Shown here: positions 34,941 through 46,866 of the stretch, one piece after another
How positions within the stretch are numbered: the stretch's first letter is position 1
How the letters are laid out: each line of letters opens with the position of its first letter
Assembly (NCBI GenBank): GCA_023014365.1
Contig: JAEBUN010000008.1
Span: forward strand, 310,001-374,000
Reading direction: 5' to 3'
Origin: Lepiota brunneoincarnata
Lineage: Eukaryota > Basidiomycota > Agaricomycetes > Agaricales > Agaricaceae
DNA length: 64,000 nucleotides
Notes under the pieces: model-generated
What the model saw: the letters and a program-made list of their open reading frames with translations, nothing else
What the model was told of the DNA's origin: nothing
Databases searched by the model: none
Made by a program: the position numbers and the translations under genes

Positions 34941-37202
34941 TCACCGGATGCCCGCTGTTGCTTTTTGGAGGGCACGCTTAATGCTGAGCTGTGCCTTCTT
35001 GAGCTCATCACCCGTCGAATCCTCGATCTCCAACTTCTCAAGGGCCCTGGCGAGCTCGGCCTCAACCTGAGCCTTCGCCCCACGTTTAAGCTTCATCCCG
35101 ATCTCGGGTGAGGTGATTGTGCTTTCAACCTGGTGGATGTAAGCCTCAAGATCGGACTTGGCCTCATGGCGAGCAGTGAAGTCTTTGTCCGCCTGCTTGA
35201 ATTGTTCTGCGTCCTTGATCATCTGCTCGATCTCAGCAGACGATAGACGACCCACAGAGTTGGTGATGCCTGGAAACAAATACATCAATACTGTGTTATG
35301 TGCTAGGACCTGATCAGTACTTACTGATGGAAGCCTTGCGGCCAGATGTGCGGTCCTGGGCGGTGACCTTCAAGAGACCATTGGCATCAACCTCAAAGGT
35401 AGTGACCAGTTCAGCCTGCCCACGAGGCATGGGAGGAATGCCAGTAAGCTCGAACTCGCCCAGCAGACGGTTGTCGCGGCACTGGGTACGCTCGCCCTCA
35501 TAAACGGGGAAGGTAACAGTAGTCTGGTTGTCTTCAACAGTGGTGAAGACCCGGGACTTGTTCGTGGGGATGGGGGTATTACGGGGAACGACAACACCGA
35601 AGACGTCACCTTGCATGGCAACACCGAGCGACAGTGGAGCAACATCGAGAAGGAGGAGGTCCTTGGTCTGCTCAGAGGTCTGGCCGGTGAGAACGGCAGC
35701 CTGAACAGCAGCACCGTAGGCAACAGCCTCGTCGGGATTAATTGACTTGTTGAGTTGACGGCCACCGAAGTACTCAGAAACGAGAGCTTGGATCTTCGGA
35801 ATGCGGGTGGAACCACCAACAAGGACAATATCATCGACCTTCTCACGGGCCATCTTGGCATCCTTCAAAACCTTCTCAACAGGCTCGAGGGTTGATTTGA
35901 ATAGACTAGCATTGATCTCCTCGAAACGAGCACGCGTGATGTTAGCGGAGAAGTCCTCACCCTGTTTGACATTCAGTATCAAATTATTGTAGATGAATTT
36001 TAGACTGACCTGGTAGAGGGAGTCCACCTCAACGGTGGTCTGGGTGACGCTAGAGAGTGTCCTCTTGGCACGTTCGCAGGCAGATCTGAGACGCCTCAGA
36101 GCGCGAGCATCCTCAGAAATATCGAGCTTAGTCTTCCTCTTAAATTCATTCTTGAAGTGTTCAAGGAGGGTGTTATCGAAATCCTCACCGCCCAAGTGAG
36201 TATCACCAGCAGTTGCCTTCACAGCAAAGACACCACCGTTGATGTTAAGGAGCGAAACATCAAAGGTTCCTCCTCCAAGATCGAAGATGAGGACATTCTT
36301 CTCAACCTTGGACTGGCGGTCGAGACCGTAAGCGATAGCAGCAGCGGTAGGTTCATTGATGATACGGAGAACATCGAGTCCAGCGATGGTACCAGCATCC
36401 TTGGTAGCAAGACGCTGTGAATCGTTGAAGTAGGCAGGGACACTGGGGCATTTCGGAGGTGGTCAGCACTGGTCGCGATGTTCGAAAACAACAAATTTCA
36501 CGCACGTGACGACGGCCTTCTTGACAGTCTTGCCAAGTTTAGCCTCGGAGATTTCCTTCATTTTTGTGAGGACCATGGCCGAAATTTCTTGTGGACTGAA
36601 AGTCTTCTCGTCACTGAGGTAGTTGACCTTGATCAGAGGGGATCCATCCTTTTCGACAACCTCGAACGGCCAGTGGGTCATATCCTGCGACTCATGTAAG
36701 GAACAATATACCACACAAGGAACAACCTCGATAAACCTTCTTCACATCGGGATCGCTGAGGTAGAAGAGCTTAGGCGTTTGATCAATTCATAGAGACGGG
36801 CAATTTACTTACTCATAACGACGGCCAATCAGACGCTTGGCATCGAAGACGGTATTTTTTGGGTTCATCGCCGCCTGGTTCTTCGCAGCATCACCAATCA
36901 GACGCTCCTCGGAAGAAAAGGCGACGTAGGAGGGGGTGGTACGGTTGCCCTCTGGACAAGGAAAAAAAAAATTAAAAAAAAGCACTTTCAGCACCCCGAG
37001 AAGCCACGGTGTAAGAGAAACTGCACGAACGATCGTTGGCAATTATTTCGACACGGTCATTCTGCCAGACACCGACACAGCTACAGGGAACGTTATCTAT
37101 GAGAACTGGCTGATCACTGCATTTAGGAATAAATGTAACGTACGAGTAGGTGGTACCAAGATCAATACCAATAGCACCCTCGAAGATGTCTTCCGCGGAC
37201 AT
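34941..37202 (-). CDS. SSB1: Ribosome-associated Hsp70 of the SSB class
   Basis: Cytosolic Hsp70 that binds nascent chains on the ribosome with the RAC/zuotin complex. Start ATG 37202 ([20 protein letters not shown]), then [107 protein letters not shown] and [11 protein letters not shown]. Substrate-domain blocks are [17 protein letters not shown] and [12 protein letters not shown]. The protein ends [10 protein letters not shown] without the EEVD motif of SSA-type Hsp70s. It also has the SSB-like short tail with [11 protein letters not shown], so SSB is preferred. Introns include 36440-36506 (phase-checked), one near 37010 splitting AND|QGNRTTPS and one after TTYS. It is divergent from mitochondrial uS2. 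Confidence 0.92.
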
Positions 37203-37338
37203 TTTTTAGTTTTTGAAGAAAGAAGAAATAGGAAACGGGCTGGTGGTGGGACGAGGTGAAGACAGGATGGACAAGAAAAAAAATCGATGGGTGAGGTAAG
37301 CAACCTCTTTGAATTTCTGCACAGCCACAACAGTTCCT
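37203..37338. promoter_or_regulatory. Bidirectional promoter of SSB and mitochondrial uS2
   Basis: About 136 bp between divergent starts. A-rich on the SSB side (AAGAAAGAAGAAATAGG) and with a short A9 tract near 37275. No specific factor site was recognised. Confidence 0.4.
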
Positions 37339-38306
37339 CATGTCCTCCCAATCCATCCGGCCATGGTTTGCTGCCGCCGCGCGATGCTCTCGACATTCCC
37401 TCAAAAAACAACAGAGGACAACACATTCGCGTGCCCTCACAACTGAGCCACCTCGTCGCCTTGAATCTGTCGAAGACTGGACAGAATTTACACAACATAG
37501 AGAGCGACTCGGTCTCTGAGTGCGTTAACCAATCTCTATGCCTGGGCCTAGCTGATGTTCTTTCCTAGTTAATCAGCTCTCGCAGTACGGGTCAACACAG
37601 ATACCAGACTCTACGTACAAGCCTAGCGATTCACTACACAAACCAGCAGCGCAGGGTACACTATCCGCGCTTTTGGCAGCGGGCGCGCATTTCGGTCATG
37701 CATCGACACGAATGAATCCCAATTTTATGCCCTACGCCTACGGTGTCCGTGCAGGGCATTACTATCATCGACCTCGACCAAACCCTACCCCTTCTCCGTC
37801 GCGCCACCAATCTTGTTCGAGCCGTTGCCAAAAGCCGCGGGTCGATTGTGTTCATTGGAACCCGCCCCGACCTGCAGCCGGTGGTTCAAAAGGCCGCACA
37901 ACGCCTCGGAAAACAGGGCTATTCCGTTGGTGACCGTTGGCTACCAGGTACCCTGACCAATCGCCGCCATTTCTTCGGTAACAACGTCGATAAACTCAAG
38001 GCCATTCCCGACTTGGCTATTATTCTCAACCCCACACAGAATATGAACGCTATTCAGGAGTGTGCTGCCGAGCATGTTCCCACCATTGGCATCATTGACT
38101 CAAATGTCGACCCACGGATTGTGATGTACCCCATACCTGCCAATGACGAAAACACAAGGACGGCAGAGCTGATTGCAGGGATTCTTAGCATTGCGGGTAG
38201 GGAAGGTGTTGCCATTGCAAAAGCAGAGTCAGAGAAATCTGCTGAGGCCTACAAGAAAAATCTACGACAGAAGAGGAAAGCATTATCGTATAGGTTCAGA
38301 GCATAA
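37339..38306 (+). CDS. MRP4: Mitochondrial ribosomal protein uS2m, with an apparent +1 frame break
   Basis: Small-subunit protein of the mitochondrial ribosome. Exon 1 from ATG 37339 (MSSQSIRPWFAAAARCSRHS) has a basic presequence. After an intron the frame reads LSALLAAGAHFGHASTRMNP and NFMPYAYGVRAG, then continues in another frame as ITIIDLDQTLPLLRRATNLV, SIVFIGTRPDLQPVVQKAA, RWLPGTLTNRR, PDLAIILNP, NAIQECAAEHVPTIGIIDSN and ALSYRFRA, ending at 38306. The break is at the GGG at 37754-37756, in the uS2 signature G-x-R-x-G-I-x-I-I-D-L. Removing one G restores it. No intron is possible, because both sides are contiguous in the family. The zero frame stays open to 37933. Confidence 0.9.
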
Positions 38307-38327
38307 TTATAGGTATTAGTATACTAT

Positions 38328-40130
38328 CTATATCCTAGGCTGCTTTGGTGCGAGATTGAGTTTGCTGGTTTTCGTACCAGTACTCTGGAGAGATGGAGTA
38401 TTTAGTCGACTGAAAGGTGGACCAATATAATATCCCTTACCTTCTGCCTGCTGCAGCGCACGAACATTACCACCGAGCTTGTTAATCGTCTCAATGTACT
38501 CATCCTCTTCTACACTGTCGAAGACGATACCGCCGCCTGCTTGCAGATATGCAACACCGTCTTTGAATACCATTGTCCGGATGGCGATACAAGTGTCCAT
38601 CTCGTCATCGGCAAAGTCGAAACGGCCGACAGCCCCGGCATAAACGCCACGCTTTTCCTTCTCGAGAGAAGAAATGATTTCAATGGCTTTGATTTTCGGA
38701 GCTCCCGACACCGTTCCAGCAGGGAATATGGATCTGAAGGCATCGAACCTAAAACCCACGTCCAATCGGTCAGGCGCAGTTAGGTTACTAAAAATAAATC
38801 ATACCTTGTCATGCCTTCACGCAAAAGGCCGGAGACCTGTGATGTGATATGGATAACATGGCTAAACTTCTCCAGCCTCATCAGATGGTCGACCTTGACA
38901 GTCTTGGGTTGGCAGATACGATTCACATCGTTTCGTGCAAGGTCGACAAGCATGATATGCTCTGCCCTGTCCTTTTCTGAAGCAAGAAGCTCAGCACCCA
39001 ACTTCTCATCCTCTGAAGTAATTCATGAGTCTCATCTTGTCGCAAATAAATCATCAATGCACACCTTCAGGCGTTTTGCCTCGCTTTGTTGTACCAGCGA
39101 TGGCGTGGTTGAAGACCACGTTCTTCTGGACCTTGCAAAGCGTTTCCGGGCTAGCGCCGACAACCTGGAACTCGCCGAAATCTAGGTAAAACATGTACGG
39201 CGAGGGATTGACCTGGCGCAGCTGACGATAAGCGTTGAAGGGGTTTAGATCGGTCTTGCGAGCTAATCGCTGAGATGGGACGGCCTGGATAATATCACCA
39301 GCAACAATGTGTTCCTTGAGCTTTGTTACAAAGCCTTCGTATCCAACCTTCCCGACGTTAGAAACGCCCTCATTTCCAAGTGTAATGGGAGGTTGAGAAG
39401 GCTCTGGGGTTTTTGAGCTAAGGAGAGCCTTGGCCAAACGACGGGCCTTCGCAACGGCCGTTTGGTAGATGAAGGGGAGGTTTCCAGGGGGTGATGTCTT
39501 GGGACTAAAGACGTGGGAGACAACCTTGAGAGTTTGGAAGATGTGGTCGTAGATAAGGAGGGTGTCGACAAGCATAAAGACAGCCTCAGGAATTTCTAGG
39601 GGATCGTGGAGATCTGTCTTTGTTTTGGGCTCAAAGTGTTGGATGCAGTCATAAGCGACATATCCAATAGCGCCTCCAGTGAACGTTGGCACTTCGGGGA
39701 TCTTGACATACTGGTGTAGGGCGAGCTCCTTCTGCAAGACAACCATTGGATCGCCAGAGACTTCTTCATTAGGACCTGTCTTGATGATTTTCAACGGATC
39801 TATACACAAATATTAGTTGGCCCCACAGAGTGACTCGGTATGGTAACTCACCCGCCCCAATAAAGCTGTAGCGAGCGACATTCTCTCCTCCGATAACAGA
39901 TTCAAGGAGGAAGCTATACTTGGAGTCCTTTGCAACCCTGAGATAGGCCATGCATGGTGTAATCAGGTCAGCAGGTAGCTCGACATAGATCGGGACACAG
40001 TTTCCTCTCTGCTCGTGGATGATTAACTGTTCAACAGTTTGGTAGGGAGGGTAGGCGGCAAGTTTCTAAATGCCACATGAGCAACCCATCGCGGATAGGG
40101 GGGATATCAGGGACCTACCTGGGGGTCCAT
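38328..40130 (-). CDS. TRP2: Anthranilate synthase component I
   Basis: Chorismate-using subunit of anthranilate synthase, first step of tryptophan synthesis, working with a glutamine amidotransferase (component II). Exon 1 is only MDPQ (ATG 40130), spliced to [20 protein letters not shown]. Then [20 protein letters not shown] with the feedback-associated LLES motif, [115 protein letters not shown] and [18 protein letters not shown]. It ends APKQPRI at 38328. Catalytic Glu and His positions lie in these blocks. No amidotransferase domain is fused. It is divergent from SHQ1 and converges with uS2m, with only about 20 bp between stops. Confidence 0.95.
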
Positions 40131-40492
40131 TGTATGCTGTTGAAGGAAACCAGGGAGTGGTTAGGTCCTTTTATACGGGATTAGGGCACATCAACTGGAG
40201 AAAGGTATATGTGCCAACAAAGTCGCGTCTGGACAGCCGCGGCCGACAAATGATCGGAGATGAGAACGTGATCAAGGAGAAAACGTCAACTCCGGAGTCT
40301 ACTCACAACGACCTTACAGCCTCCGTACGACGAATTCCCCGGCCTATCGCGCTCGACATCAACCCAGACTGAGCTGAAAAACCGTCCCCATCTCGCCATT
40401 TTCTCAGTCGGAATCCGAGGACTGCTACTCATCTACTTTGTCTCGCCAGCGGCGACGTCGCCTATTCGCTTAACCTCTTCTCAACTTTGGCA
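40131..40492. promoter_or_regulatory. Bidirectional promoter of TRP2 and SHQ1
   Basis: About 360 bp between divergent starts. No exact TGACTCA (Gcn4/Cpc1) site was found despite the amino-acid biosynthesis gene. No other element was recognised. Confidence 0.4.
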
Positions 40493-42161
40493 ATGATCAC
40501 ACCCCGGTTCACCTGCACTCAGACGGCCGAGTCTGTCATGGTATCCATGTATTGCCCTTCCATTCGTGTATGTATTGCAACCACCTCTCTCGCGCTCTGA
40601 CTCACAATCGACATGCGCGTATTCGACGCCAAAGTAGGCTGCCGACTTGGAGATTCACGTCGACGAGACTTTGGTTTCTGTGCACGCCAAGCCATACTTT
40701 CTGCGTTTGAACTTTTCCCATCCGTTGGTGGAAGATGACGTCTCCTCCGCAAAATACGATCCGAGCTCTGGACAGTTGACAATCACTCTCAGTAAGGAAA
40801 CGAAAGGACAAGAGTTCAGGGACCTTGATCTGCTCACCCAATTATTGGCCCCTCGACGCGTCGAAACCGAGCCAAGAATCGAAGTCGAATCTTCCCAGGA
40901 CAACAACGATGAGGAGCTAGCCTCGAAAACTGAAGGATTATCGCTGGAAGAAAACGAAATGCTGCAAGGTAAGTGCTCCACTTTCTGTTTGGCCATGACA
41001 TTGACTCCACTTACTTCTAGCGGCGGCAAATGATTGGCAATTACCCCAACAGCTACCCCAAGATTTTTCTTCGCTGGGAATATCTCCACAGAAGTTCTAT
41101 GGGTTTTTGGACACCCATTCGGGATACTTCAGACATGTCACGCACACCGAAAATGAAATCAATGAGTTGGGTGGCGATGCGGAGACTTGCCCACCTACAG
41201 AAAGAAGGAGGCGGCGCATCCGACATGAGAATGACAAATGGGATGAAGAATACTATATGTATGACCCACCTAAACTAAGGTGAACTTGAAAAAAAAAGCT
41301 GACAAGCATCCAAGGGCGGACTATGCGGATGACGAATATATCCGAGAACTTCTCAAATGGATACATCCTCACATCGCCGCAATGGAAGGAGTCAAGTACA
41401 CAGAAGAAGAAAAACTCACGATGTTGGGCTTACCCCGTAAAGAATGTACATTTCGGATTTTATGTTGCATCCTATGTCCTCACCCCCCATAAACTCTAGA
41501 TCTCTCGACCCCGATACAAACGCACTACATCTACCTGACCCTCATCACCTTACTCTTCTCATATGCCTATGAGTCACGTACTACCCAACACGATCCAACG
41601 CCAGAGAGTGCATGGACGATATGTAAACTGATTCCGGCCTTCTCCGCGCTAGATCCTCCTAGCCTGACACTTCCCCTTGGCCCTTCCAAAACCACCGACC
41701 CAGATGTGTTCTCAAGTGAAGAGATTGCGGCTACCATCGTTGCTTCATATAGGCGAGCTCTTGCATTCCCCCTCTATCGTTCATTTGCGCTTGCGGAAGC
41801 CTGCCGAACGGATGTTGGCCACATCCTGCTCAAGGGGAGAAGAACGATTGTCCGGTGTCTTTTGGAGATGAAAAACATCTTGGATCACCACGAGGTGTAC
41901 TACGTCTACGGGAAAATATGGGTCGACGACTTCTGCGCATGGACCCAAGCCTACGCTAAGGTGCTTCGATTTCTTGGCTCCGATACGACTGCTGCCTCAT
42001 TGCTATGTATGAATGAATGCAGCGACACGATTCTCAACGAATTAGGAAACCTATTGCAAAATACCAGGATTGAGAAAGCTTCTGTGGGCTGGGATCTGGA
42101 GGGATTGGAAGCGGCCACACACGAGGCACTGGATCGGGAAGCCGATAGCGATGATGAATAG
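40493..42161 (+). CDS. SHQ1: SHQ1, H/ACA snoRNP assembly chaperone
   Basis: Binds the pseudouridine synthase NAP57/CBF5 before H/ACA snoRNP assembly. Start MITPRFTCTQTAESVMVSMY at 40493. The CS domain follows in exon 2: ADLEIHVDETLVSVHAKPYF and LRLNFSHPLVEDD. After a linker comes NDWQLPQQLP then SPQKFYGFLDTHSGYF, and the SHQ1 domain: WTICKLIPAFSALDPPSL, YRRALAFPLYRSFALAEACR, LLKGRRTIVRCLLEMKNILD and WVDDFCAW. It ends acidic (READSDDE). Frame between DPPKLR and ADYADDEYIRELL needs a 35-nt intron (41280-41314) with a GCTGAC branch-like signal. Otherwise the introns are 50-70 nt. Confidence 0.92.
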
Positions 42162-43854
42162 GCAGCCCTGCACTTCCTAGTTGGCAAGGTAGATACTGTG
42201 TTTTAATCCGGGTCATCATCTGTGTGATTAATTTTAGGCCATCATCCGTTACAGGTTTGACAGAATGCCTTGCTTTGATCCAGGTTGGCCCATTGCTGGG
42301 AATGTTGTTCAATTGGTTCAAGACAGCGTTGGTCAAACTCACGCCGTTAGAAGGCCTAATCCGTTAAGACAGCTCTTAAATGTTGTTCAGCATTAGATAA
42401 TTTTCACGCGGTTGCAGGAAATACCAAATTGAGGCGGTCACGGCCCCACACACCCGGTCACGTCATGCACTCCACCATGTGTGTAACAGTTAACTGCAAC
42501 CATTCACTGGTCACTGATGATCCCAGCTGAAACTGATTCGGGAGCGCGCTATACGAGAGTTGGCCGCGTCAGTTGCGGACACGAGAGACCATCAGTGATG
42601 AATTGTGCTTGGATACCACCCACACAGTTCTCACTCAGTGTGGTAATCGTGCGCTTCTCTCAGGGCTTCTCTGCCATCTCTCTCCTGCAGAACCGCCGTT
42701 GCCGTGAGTGCAACTCCAATCAGGTTACTTCCTATGGTGCCGGTCCTTGGAAGACGGAGTCTGTTGCCCGTCCTAACCCTGCATAAACGGCGAACGGGGG
42801 GGTTGTGAATGGCATGTAGGCTTAGTGCACATTGGTTAGCTTTACCGATTAGTTGGCAGGCCATAGGGGCTTCATTCGCCCAGTAAGTAGAGTGATGCTG
42901 TTACGAATAGCTCATTCGTGCTATGGGCAACTTGACTGAAGGAGGTATAGTATGTAGCAAAGCAAAGCATGCTGCGCGCCAGAACTGAGTAACTACGCAG
43001 TTCTTGTGCAAAGTGCCGATTCTTAACACAGACTACTTCGGGATGGCTTGGCTCCCCCCTCCATTTGGTACAGCAGTCCTGTGTTGGATATGATATAGCG
43101 TAGTCAATAGAAGGAGAAATGAAAAGACTAAAACGCTGCGCGCCGAGAATCCACCAGCTATAGCCTTCTATTTTTAATACTTACTGGAACAGGTGACCTG
43201 ATGCTCACACAGCACTAATGAAAGGCGCCCGAATTGGTGCGATTGGTGATGCTTATAGGAGCTCCTGTCGATCGTCTCGTGGGTCACCCGCGTTCGATTC
43301 GTCTGAAAGGCAGAAATGCCTTGTGTCCCCTTGTCATGACTGGCTGCTTGAATGACCAGGAGAGGTCATAGGCTCGCTAAAGGAGAAGAGTTCTAGTTTC
43401 TCACCCACCATAGCGGCTGCAATTGAGCAAAGTCAAATGCCACGCTTGCAGACGCTTACAGGGTATCGTCATGTGTAGGAAGGAAAGAGAACTTGCGAGT
43501 TCTCGGTACTTTCTCAGCATGCTGAGCATCGGATTGGCTGTTGAGGATGTCGAAAGCCTTATAAATAACTACCTTCGTCCAGCTGATAGTACGCGCATGC
43601 AATAAGGCCCTTCCGCACACCTAGAGTACCGCCTTGGGCCAACCGCTTGGCAACTGATGATTGTGCTCGGATGTTATGTGCGTGTGTATGAAGGTCACTT
43701 GCGCCTGGTCAACCGGGGGGAACAAGGTGTTCGGGTGTGTTCTGAGGACCGGTGGGCTGTCAGCGCGTGCCTTCGTTGTGAGCCATGAGAACGTCGATGG
43801 GTCGGAGAGGGTATTTAACATCGAGGGAGGGGACCAGGAAGTCGACAGCACAAG
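42162..43854. other. Gene-poor region before the cutinase
   Basis: About 1.7 kb. A minus-strand open frame at 42034-42342 overlaps the SHQ1 end and has no family match. A + open frame at 42517-42786 ends CRECNSNQVTSYGAGPW without a recognised domain. A tRNA-like GTTCGATTC at about 43308 fails to fold. The cutinase promoter is at the right end. Confidence 0.4.
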
Positions 43855-44686
43855 ATGTTCTCCAAAGCCTTCACAGTGGTCATACTCGCAGCCTCCGCAA
43901 TCACTGTCGGTGCCCTGCCCGCACCAACGAGTCCTTGCGCAGCTGTGCACATTATCGCAGCCAGAGGCTCTACCGAGCCGCCTGGTGCAGGCACTATTGG
44001 CGCCCTGGTCCAGCAGGTCCAGCAGCAGAGTCGTCAGACTGTATCAACTGCGGCAGTCAACTATCCCGCAACCTTGACCAATTATGCGGGTAGTTCCGCT
44101 CAGGGAACTTCCGCGACCAAGACGATGTTGACCAACCAGGCCAATGCGTGCCCGAACCAGAAGATCGTTTTGGTTGGATATTCCCAGGTGATCCCAAAAT
44201 CCTCATCAGTTCTCCTTGGCTCGAAACTAAAAAAAAAAAAAAGGACCTCTCGTCGTGACAGGGAGCTCATATTATTGGCGATGCCGTCGCAGGAGGTGGA
44301 GGTGTTGCCGGGTTAGGCCCCGCAACCCCCCCTGTGGCAGCCAGCATCGCAAACCGCGGTAAGTCCATAAGAAGCAGAATCAGGGTTTATGGGGTCGGGA
44401 CCATCTGACGGCTGCTCCAACGACAGTGACTGCTATCGTCCAGCTGGGTGACCCTCGTCACGTCCCCGGCCAGTCATTTGACAGAGGAACGTCAGTGAGG
44501 AATGGACTGTTCCCGCGCCTGCCCAGCCAGCAATACAGCTCTACACTTCAACCCCGTATTGAATCCTTCTGCGATTTCAATGACCCGTTCTGTGATTCGG
44601 GTATCGATACTCTCGTCCATTTGACATACCTTGACAGGTATCAGAACCAAGCCGCACAATTCATCCTCCAGCGCATTGGAGGTTGA
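43855..44686 (+). CDS. Secreted cutinase (carbohydrate esterase family 5 fold)
   Basis: Serine esterase that hydrolyses cutin or similar polyesters. Signal peptide MFSKAFTVVILAASAITVGA, then CAAVHIIAARGSTEPPGAG. Exon 1 ends in KIVLVGYSQ at 44187; the catalytic serine motif G-Y-S-Q-G is completed by the next exon (GAHIIGDAVAGGGG from 44261). Exon 3 gives VQLGDPRHVPGQSFDRGTS, then FCDFNDPFCDSG with the catalytic Asp region, then LVHLTYLDRYQNQAAQFILQ with the catalytic His. The first intron has a 13-nt A tract. Cysteine pairs fit the disulfides of the fold. Acetylxylan esterase of the same family is an alternative. A polyester or plant-surface substrate suits a saprotroph or plant-associated fungus. 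Confidence 0.9.
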
Positions 44687-46866
44687 ACTGCACTCGTGGA
44701 GCATATGTCAGTTGTCGAAGAGGGTTCCGAGGAGTAGCAAAAGATAAATCTGTACTGCCAGGGATGTTGATTTCATCGACGATCACATTGTTAAGAAAGT
44801 TCCCAATGCGAAGGAAATTGTTCGGCCAACAGATGTCATTTCCGTAATCGAAAAGCTCTGTTCGGCCTCGTGAAAGGAGACTGTGTGCGCAAGGAGCAGT
44901 TGTTTCCCACCATCATTGAAGGCATCAGATCCCTGACAATGCGCCTCTGGTTCGAGCATTCTCGGAAAAGTGGGCATCGAGGCATGAAGCATATGGCTCC
45001 TGTCGATTGCCCGGGGCACCTGGTGGGGTTCTCCCGGTCGTCCGAACATCCGAAGAGTATGAGATGACCAGAAATGTGGGGCCTGTCTTTGCAGATACAT
45101 TCGTGCGCCGGGCCACAAACCACTTGGATCGATGCCTCTGGTGGTGCCGGTGACTGTTTAATAGAAATATAACTATAAGCGAATAAATAGCGGGTTGGGC
45201 TTCGGGAATCCGAAGGTCTCTGGGAATGCCACAAGTGAACAAATTTGATATCCTTGTGCTTCCAACTGACTTCTGTCAGAAGACATTCTCGAAATAACCT
45301 CTTGGCCCAGGGACCCCCTTGCGCATGGCCTGTTGTTCGTCGACCCGCCGGCCTCATCGCGAGTTCTTGTGCTGCGCAGAATATTGACGGGGGACCTAAA
45401 GATACCAAAACATCACGGTGATCAGCCAAGCTCGAGTGTCAAACTATTCCGGGAGGCCACCGTCGGTCTTGAAGCGGACTCGCGGAGACCCAAATTCAGA
45501 GAGAATGGGCCATAGTACCGTTACGCCTCTGACGAATGAAATTATCTTCCACAACCCCATCAATCTCCCCAAATCTCTTCAACTTCCCACACATCTCGGC
45601 ACCAGAAACGCACAACCAGTAAGCGCTTTCTTACATTACGACTGCCGAGAGAACCCTCGGTAAAAAGCTGTCTGTGATCCCTGAAAGCGTCTAGGCCCCT
45701 GCTTCACTTATAACATGTTTGTTGGTCAGCGGCAGGAAGGAAATCAGATGATGACAGCATCGTATGTACAGCTGCCATGTCGCTTACGGCTTGGGTATCA
45801 GGAAATCAAATACCGTCGCCATCCAACCTTTGTGGTGGTTGCTTTGGGAAGAAGGTAATACTACTGATCCCTGGCTCAGTTATGCGAGAGAATCGGCAGC
45901 TTCATTCTGAGAACCCGGGGAGTTCTGGCGACCGGATTGAAAACGTGGTCCACCTCTGAAACATGCACCCTCTGATTTACTATATCCCCATTTTCTGTTC
46001 CCCACAACTGGTAGCGGCGAAATGGCTTCCTGGTCGGAGTGTTCTTCGGCTCTCCAAGGATAGCCGATATGAAAGAGTTGTTGATCCTGCTATTTATCAT
46101 GATAACCCTAGCGCCGTGCTTCTGCTGTTTTGGTGTACCCTTGTGAACCAAACAGCATGCATATCGCGTGGGCTTGTGGCATGTTTTTTTTTTTGTTTCC
46201 CTGTGGGTTCTTGTTTCAAGCCCCACTTCTTCTACTCCAAAGAAAACGCCTCTCAGGTGCCCGCGTGCCTTCGAATTGAATGGAGACTGATACACACGAA
46301 CGTGACTCCGGCGGTCGTCCGAACTTGATTGTCAAGCCCAGGGTTCTCTCCCCCCCCCCCCCCCCACCCGACCGTTCTGCGGAGCGGACGAGAATAAGGC
46401 ATGGGCCGTCAGTTTGTCGTGACAATTGACTCGTCTTCCGGCGCTTGCTTGGGGCTATGTATGCAACCCTAAGCACTAACACCCTCTAACAGGATTTGAT
46501 GGAATTTCATTTCGTCCCCCGCGAGCTCGACAAGAAGTCAAATTCCTGCCAAAAGAAGAAAGCTCGTCGACAGTCATGACGTACATCCACCCCCATGCTC
46601 TCCCCAGCCTCCACAGCACAGATCTCAACAGTTGATATCACGGATTCATGTCCGTTTGCCGAGTCAAGTCCAGAAGCAACCAAATACACACATTACCACC
46701 CACATTTGGTGTCTATGGCTTCATAATACATACTTGGGTTAGTTTTTTTGAGAAATCGCTTCGGCGGTCATTTAATAGCACCACCTCATGAATACGCCGA
46801 GAATCGGTCACACGGTTATCTAAAGCCGCCGCAATCCAAAAAGTCACCAAAAAACGCTCGGAGAGG
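44687..46866. other. Gene-poor region with a poly-C tract
   Basis: About 2.2 kb. Open frames on both strands overlap (for example minus 44836-45429, 197 codons) and show no family features. A run of 16 C lies at 46350-46365. T-rich around 46181-46195. I see no gene here. Confidence 0.4.
46350..46365. repeat. Poly-C tract (16 C)
   Basis: Homopolymer run in the gene-poor stretch; a probable hotspot for assembly length error. No function inferred. Confidence 0.9.

Noticed and set aside
43225..43315. tRNA-like segment with GTTCGATTC and an A-box-like upstream part
   Set aside because: The T stem fails at two of five pairs and no acceptor stem could be formed, so no tRNA is called.
44836..45429. 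197-codon open frame on the minus strand
   Set aside because: No domain or membrane pattern, several overlapping frames are also open, and no splice structure supports it.
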